The position numbers were made by a program, and so were the translations under genes. From Bacillota bacterium (GTDB lineage: Bacteria; Bacillota; Clostridia; Clostridiales; Caloramatoraceae): a stretch of DNA of 8,582 bases. The notes beneath the pieces were generated by a model that did not search any database, was not told the DNA's origin, and worked only from the letters and a program-made list of their open reading frames with translations. The DNA lies in contig JAEZLD010000129.1 of the NCBI GenBank assembly GCA_023415335.1, positions 1 through 8,582 on the forward strand. Reading direction: 5' to 3'. Below are positions 5,546 through 8,582 of this stretch, piece after piece; the first letter of the stretch is position 1; the number at the start of each line of letters is the position of its first letter.

Positions 5546-6280
5546 ATGAACGAGATTGTAAAAATCACCTATGACAACAATGACAGGATCACAGTACTAG
5601 GCAGGGAACTTCACAGGATGCTGGAGGTAAAAGACCATTACACAGATTGGTTTAAGAGAATGTGTGAATATGGTTTTACTAAAGATGTTGATTTCGTTAG
5701 TTTATCGGAAAAATCCGAAAAACCTCAAGGAGGCAGACCACTAACGGACCACCAGCTAACTATAGATATGGCCAAGGAAATAGCAATGCTGCAACGCACC
5801 GAGAAAGGGAAGCAGGTCCGGCAGTATTTCATCCAGCTAGAGAAAGATTGGAACAGTCCTGAAAAGGTAATGGCCAGGGCCTTAAGTGTAGCTAACAAGA
5901 CATTAGAAGAGTTTAAGAGCAGGACATATGAGCTTGAGGCTAAGGTAGAAGAACAGAGGCCCAAAGTTATATTTGCCGAAAGTGTGCAGGCTTCCAAGTC
6001 AACAATCCTTGTTGGAGAGATGGCCAAGCTTATCAAGCAGAACGGTATAGACATGGGAGAGAAGAGGCTTTTCAAGTGGCTTAGGGATAATGGTTATCTG
6101 ATAAGCAGGCAGGGCACAGACTACAACATGCCTACTCAGAAGAGTGCGGAGCTTGGTGTAATAACCTTCAAGGAAACAGCAATCAACCATTCAGATGGTC
6201 ACATTACAGTTGCTAAGACCCCTAAGATAACAGGCAAGGGCCAGATATACTTTATCAACAAATTAAAAGAAACGAATTAA
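5546..6280 (+). CDS. Phage antirepressor (AntA/AntB N-terminus, KilAC/ANT C-terminus)
   Basis: The protein has 244 residues. ATG 5546 is chosen because AAAGGAGG (5533-5540) is 5 bases upstream; the frame stays open to 5456 but has no good RBS there. The N-terminal domain (about 10-95) is AntA/AntB-like: LGRELHRMLEVKDHYTDWFK, then GFTKDVDFV, GGRPLTDHQLTIDMAKEIAM and GKQVRQYFIQLE. A short charged helix follows. The C-terminal domain (about 135-240) is KilAC/ANT: GEMAKLIKQNGIDMGEKRLF, then WLRDNGYLI, NMPTQKSAELG, and GQIYFINKL. Antirepressors of this kind bind and inactivate CI-like repressors, triggering lytic growth. That fits the repressor here, which lacks a self-cleavage domain. It is followed at 11 bases by the next early gene. 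Confidence 0.9.
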   Translation: MNEIVKITYDNNDRITVLGRELHRMLEVKDHYTDWFKRMCEYGFTKDVDFVSLSEKSEKPQGGRPLTDHQLTIDMAKEIAMLQRTEKGKQVRQYFIQLEKDWNSPEKVMARALSVANKTLEEFKSRTYELEAKVEEQRPKVIFAESVQASKSTILVGEMAKLIKQNGIDMGEKRLFKWLRDNGYLISRQGTDYNMPTQKSAELGVITFKETAINHSDGHITVAKTPKITGKGQIYFINKLKETN

Positions 6281-6291
6281 GGAGGGCATAT

Positions 6292-6594
6292 ATGAACAAG
6301 CCATATGAGAACCTAAGAAATGATGTCATAACAACCCTGAAAGCTTTTAATGAAATTGTGTGGGCCAAGATGGGGGATACGGTAACCATAAGAACGGATA
6401 AGGGCGTTTACACAAGGCCAGCAACAGACAGAGATACCATAGATTTCATAAGAAGCGAATGGGAAGACACAGTGATGCATCTTTCAGATATAGGTATAGA
6501 CCTTGATGAAGAAAGCAGGCCAATAGGTGTAGACATAAAACTTGATGGCAAGAAGGTAGGGGAAATTATAGAAAGGGCCATATTGGGAGAATAA
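6292..6594 (+). CDS. Hypothetical early phage protein, 100 residues
   Basis: ATG 6292 has AAGGAGGG just upstream. The product is soluble and acidic, with no membrane segment and no cysteine. It begins MNKPYENLRNDVITTLKAFN and contains TVTIRTDKGVYTRPATDRDT and a late GVDIKLDGKKVGEIIERAI. I recognise no family. It lies between the antirepressor and the AbrB-type regulator, 11 and 15 bases from each, so it is in the same operon. Confidence 0.7.
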   Translation: MNKPYENLRNDVITTLKAFNEIVWAKMGDTVTIRTDKGVYTRPATDRDTIDFIRSEWEDTVMHLSDIGIDLDEESRPIGVDIKLDGKKVGEIIERAILGE

Positions 6595-6609
6595 GGAGGC
6601 AATGTAACA

Positions 6610-7092
6610 ATGAAAGCTACAGGCATAGTAAGAAAAGTGGACGAGCTCGGCAGGGTTGTACTGCCTAAAGAGCTGAGAACAACAATGGACATCCAGGAGG
6701 GCACACCGTTGGAGATATATACAGAGGGAGATGCAATAGTGTTCAAGCTGTACAAGCCTGGCTGCTACTTCTGCGGAAATACAAACATAAAGATACACTT
6801 TGGTGGCAAGCCTATCTGCAGAGCATGTGTAGAGAAGATTAGGACAGCATTGAAGGATATTCCCCAGCACTGTGAGGAACTGGATGCACCTCTTACCAAT
6901 CTAGATAAGATAAGACAGATGCCGGTTGAGAAAGTGGCAAAAATAATATGTGACGATCTTATAGGCGAGTCTCTTAGGTATTGCCAAAATAAGCAAGAGT
7001 GTAATGACATGCTGAATGGGGATGAAGAAATTCCTGATGAGTGGTGTCAGAAGTGTGCCAAGCAATGGCTAGAAAGGGAGGTAGAGGGATGA
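6610..7092 (+). CDS. AbrB/SpoVT-type regulator fused to two cysteine-rich (zinc) modules
   Basis: The protein has 160 residues. ATG 6610 has an AAGGAGGC RBS upstream. Residues 1-50 are a SpoVT/AbrB swapped-hairpin DNA-binding domain: GIVRKVDELGRVVLPKELR, then IQEGTPLEIY and AIVFKLYKP. A zinc knuckle (about 52-78) follows, CYFCGNT...PICRACVEKI. The last 60 residues carry DKIRQMPVEKVAKIICDDL, then YCQNKQEC and EWCQKCAKQWLE. That resembles stand-alone small phage proteins ending in a CxxC-W motif (from memory). AbrB-type proteins bind AT-rich DNA, and a phage copy may regulate early genes or interfere with host AbrB/SpoVT control (inference). It overlaps the next gene by ATGA. Confidence 0.85.
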   Translation: MKATGIVRKVDELGRVVLPKELRTTMDIQEGTPLEIYTEGDAIVFKLYKPGCYFCGNTNIKIHFGGKPICRACVEKIRTALKDIPQHCEELDAPLTNLDKIRQMPVEKVAKIICDDLIGESLRYCQNKQECNDMLNGDEEIPDEWCQKCAKQWLEREVEG

Positions 7093-7427
7093 ATAAACGT
7101 GACTATGTGATTGTTTGTAATGAACATAGCTCAATTATAAGAGGCGCATTGTTGTTCTGGGGAAGTAGAACGGAAGATGATGCAAAACGTAGCTTCGGAG
7201 GGTACACCTGCAGAATAGATAAATGCGAGAGATATACGAGGGAAGAGCTTGAGTCTTTCCGTGGAAACTTAAAAAAAGAATACCCTTTCTTTGATGAAAT
7301 TGAACCGGGTACTTTTAACCAGCAAAATGAAGTCCTGATTACAGTACAAGACCTGAAAAAGAAGCTCGGTTATAGGGAGTTTCACATAGCTGGCCATAGC
7401 AGGCTGTATAGGTTAACAAGGGGGTAG
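7089..7427 (+). CDS. Hypothetical early phage protein, 112 residues
   Basis: ATG 7089 overlaps the preceding stop codon (ATGA) and has GGGAGGTAGAGGG upstream, so it is preferred to the earlier in-frame ATG at 7041, which lies deep in the preceding gene. The product begins MNKRDYVIVCNEHSS and contains ALLFWGSRTEDDAKRSFGGY, CRIDKCERYTREEL and a C-terminal QDLKKKLGYREF. No family is recognised. It looks like a small soluble alpha/beta protein, probably translationally coupled to the AbrB fusion. Confidence 0.7.
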   Translation: MNKRDYVIVCNEHSSIIRGALLFWGSRTEDDAKRSFGGYTCRIDKCERYTREELESFRGNLKKEYPFFDEIEPGTFNQQNEVLITVQDLKKKLGYREFHIAGHSRLYRLTRG

Positions 7428-7431
7428 AGAG

Positions 7432-7617
7432 ATGAGAAGTATAGCAAAGGCAACCCTTACTCTTATCTCCGTAGCCTGTATGCTCCTAGTCTTTGGGATC
7501 GCAGGAGGTTCAGATGCAGGAACCGTATCGGTAGGACAAGCTCTTCTGGGAGGCACAATAGCCATGGTAGGATGCATAGGCTGTGCTGTAGGAGCAAATA
7601 GGATAGAGGGGAGGTAA
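7432..7617 (+). CDS. Small two-helix membrane protein, 61 residues
   Basis: ATG 7432 follows a purine-rich GGGGGTAGAGAG RBS, 4 bases after the previous stop. There are two hydrophobic segments, about residues 5-25 (ATLTLISVACMLLVFGIAGG) and 34-55 (VGQALLGGTIAMVGCIGCAV). They are joined by a short polar SDAGT loop, and the tail is NRIEGR. It should be an inner-membrane hairpin protein. The placement in an early operon is unlike that of holins, which sit by the lysis genes, so exclusion or membrane modulation is possible but unproven. Confidence 0.7.
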   Translation: MRSIAKATLTLISVACMLLVFGIAGGSDAGTVSVGQALLGGTIAMVGCIGCAVGANRIEGR

Positions 7618-7622
7618 AGACA

Positions 7623-7964
7623 GTGGCAGGAATATCAGATAATGACAAGGCTTGGCTAGACAGCTTTCTAGGGAAAGACTCGGATGAAGAGTTTAAACAG
7701 AATGTGGAGACAGCTGCCAAGCAGATGAAAATCATGTTTGATTCATTTATTGCCCAAGGCTTTTCAAGGATGGAGGCCTTAACAATAATAGATTCGGATG
7801 CATTTTTAGATATGCCCATGAGTAGGCGGCGCTGGAGGCAGCGGAGAAAACCAAAGTGGATAGACAAGGACCCACGGAAGCAGGGCTGGTGCATTACAAG
7901 ATTGACAGCTGACAGCAGGGTATACGTGAACAGAACAGGAAAAGTGTTTTACGAAAGGTGGTAA
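7623..7964 (+). CDS. Hypothetical phage protein, 113 residues, possibly two modules
   Basis: GTG 7623 has GAGGGGAGG (7606-7614) upstream, within the end of the previous gene. The first 60 residues are acidic and helical: ISDNDKAWLDSFLG, then QMKIMFDSFIAQGFSRMEAL, a pattern seen in many small phage proteins. The last 50 residues are very basic, with MSRRRWRQRRKPKW, KDPRKQGWCITR and NRTGKVFYERW, suggesting nucleic-acid binding. The abrupt charge change suggests two joined modules. No named family is recognised. Confidence 0.65.
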   Translation: MAGISDNDKAWLDSFLGKDSDEEFKQNVETAAKQMKIMFDSFIAQGFSRMEALTIIDSDAFLDMPMSRRRWRQRRKPKWIDKDPRKQGWCITRLTADSRVYVNRTGKVFYERW

Positions 7965-7968
7965 AGGG

Positions 7969-8289
7969 ATGGCTATAAACGTAAACAAAATAAAATGCCT
8001 TGCAGCAGAATATGAGCAGGCAGAGGCAAGGGTAGACAGGCTGCAAAGATATATAGATGCTTTGCGCAGCGGTAAAAGTGCAGTGAGTGGTATCTATATA
8101 TACGACAAGCCAACCGGCATACCTTTAATTATCGGCGTTCCAGAAGATATAACAGATGGGATGGATGAGGACTATATAAACGACATGTACGGGGTAGATT
8201 TCATTGGCAGTATGGAATATGAAAAGAAGGACCATTTAAAGCGTATGGACAGTCTTTTAGCAGACATAAAAAAAGAGCTCCAGTTATAG
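7969..8289 (+). CDS. Hypothetical phage protein with N-terminal coiled coil, 106 residues
   Basis: ATG 7969 lies 4 bases after the previous stop, with GGTGGTAAAGGG as RBS. The N-terminus (about 4-33) is a coiled coil, INVNKIKCLAAEYEQAEARV and onward. A beta-rich middle part (SGIYIYDKPTGIPLIIGVPE) and a second helix near the end (DHLKRMDSLLADIKKELQL) follow. No family is recognised. Its stop is followed by a 51-base gap, the largest in the operon after the antirepressor. Confidence 0.7.
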   Translation: MAINVNKIKCLAAEYEQAEARVDRLQRYIDALRSGKSAVSGIYIYDKPTGIPLIIGVPEDITDGMDEDYINDMYGVDFIGSMEYEKKDHLKRMDSLLADIKKELQL

Positions 8290-8297
8290 GAGCCAAT

Positions 8298-8327
8298 GTG
8301 AAATATCGTATAAACCAATTATATCAC
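8298..8327. repeat. Short imperfect inverted repeat before the HD gene
   Basis: GTGAAATA (8298-8305) and TATATCAC (8320-8327) pair with one mismatch across a 14-base loop, just before the AGGAGGA ribosome binding site at 8327-8333. It could be a leader hairpin or a weak protein site, and chance is possible in such AT-rich DNA. Confidence 0.35.
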
Positions 8328-8340
8328 AGGAGGAATAGAA

Positions 8341-8582
8341 ATGGAAGAAATAAAGACCAATGAAACAGTTTTGAGGGAAGAATTTGACAGCTTTATATGG
8401 ATGGTAAAGAGGCCAGGTAAGGACAAGCTCCTTTCCTTCTTGGAGGAGAATGGATACTTTACAGCACCTTCAAGCACCAGCTACCACGGAGCATGTGAGG
8501 GTGGCAACCTAGACCATAGCTTAAATGTAACGCAGGCGATGTTTGATATGCGCAAAAGCCTCGATAAAGCAGAGGATATACC
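8341..8582 (+). CDS. Phage HD-domain phosphohydrolase, N-terminal part (runs off window)
   Basis: ATG 8341 follows AGGAGGAATAGAA. About 80 residues are visible and the frame is open to the window end. The text GKDKLLSFLEENGYFTAPSS, then TSYHGACEGGNLDHSLNVTQ, matches the start of phage HD hydrolases, which read STxxHGxxEGGLxxHSLNV; HS carries the first metal-binding histidine. The HD motif itself would lie beyond the edge. Family members hydrolyse phosphate esters, nucleotides among them, and often sit in phage early or replication regions. The substrate cannot be told. Confidence 0.82.
   Translation, partial: MEEIKTNETVLREEFDSFIWMVKRPGKDKLLSFLEENGYFTAPSSTSYHGACEGGNLDHSLNVTQAMFDMRKSLDKAEDI

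Noticed and set aside
1..8582. CRISPR array, tRNA or rRNA genes, insertion sequences
   Set aside because: No regularly spaced repeats, tRNA cloverleaf signatures, rRNA sequence or transposase genes were seen.

Overview
The window reads as a low-GC, spore-forming Clostridia-type Firmicute chromosome carrying the left end of an integrated prophage. The evidence is AT-rich sequence, strong GGAGG-type ribosome binding sites, a CotS-type spore-coat protein fragment at the left edge, and phage early genes typical of clostridial temperate phages. No species can be named from the sequence alone.

Bases 1 to about 2252 are host chromosome. They hold the 3' end of a CotS-family spore-coat gene, a MerR-type HTH/coiled-coil protein with a very basic tail (RacA-like in layout), a GNAT acetyltransferase, a rho-independent terminator, and the first 13 codons of a methylthiotransferase gene, most probably miaB. 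That gene is cut after its conserved Trp-Gly-Cys motif. From there on the sequence is prophage, so bases around 2238-2263 are the left attachment junction (attL).

Bases 2266-4262 (minus strand) are the lysogeny module: a large serine recombinase and, directly upstream of it with an ATGA overlap, a CI-like HTH repressor. The two are apparently co-transcribed leftward. Bases 4263-4470 form the switch region: two divergent promoters, each overlapped by a 20-bp dyad of the same design (7-bp arms, 6-bp spacer).

Bases 4471-8582 are the rightward early region: a Cro-like HTH protein, a 41-residue ORF, a small zinc-ribbon protein, an AntA/KilAC-type antirepressor, an AbrB-zinc fusion regulator, four small unrecognised proteins including a two-helix membrane protein, and the start of an HD-domain phosphohydrolase. 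Most genes abut or overlap, so they probably form one operon. The exception is a DUF2321-like zinc-ribbon gene at 4991-5479. It lies on the opposite strand with its own putative promoter and RBS and overlaps the neighbouring zinc-ribbon gene tail to tail, which is the arrangement of a moron or lysogen-expressed cargo gene.

The genes suggest this logic. The repressor holds the divergent promoter pair and is made with the integrase. It has no visible autoproteolytic domain, so induction is likely to go through the antirepressor or the Cro-like protein. Integration inactivates the host tRNA-modification gene, and precise excision would restore it.
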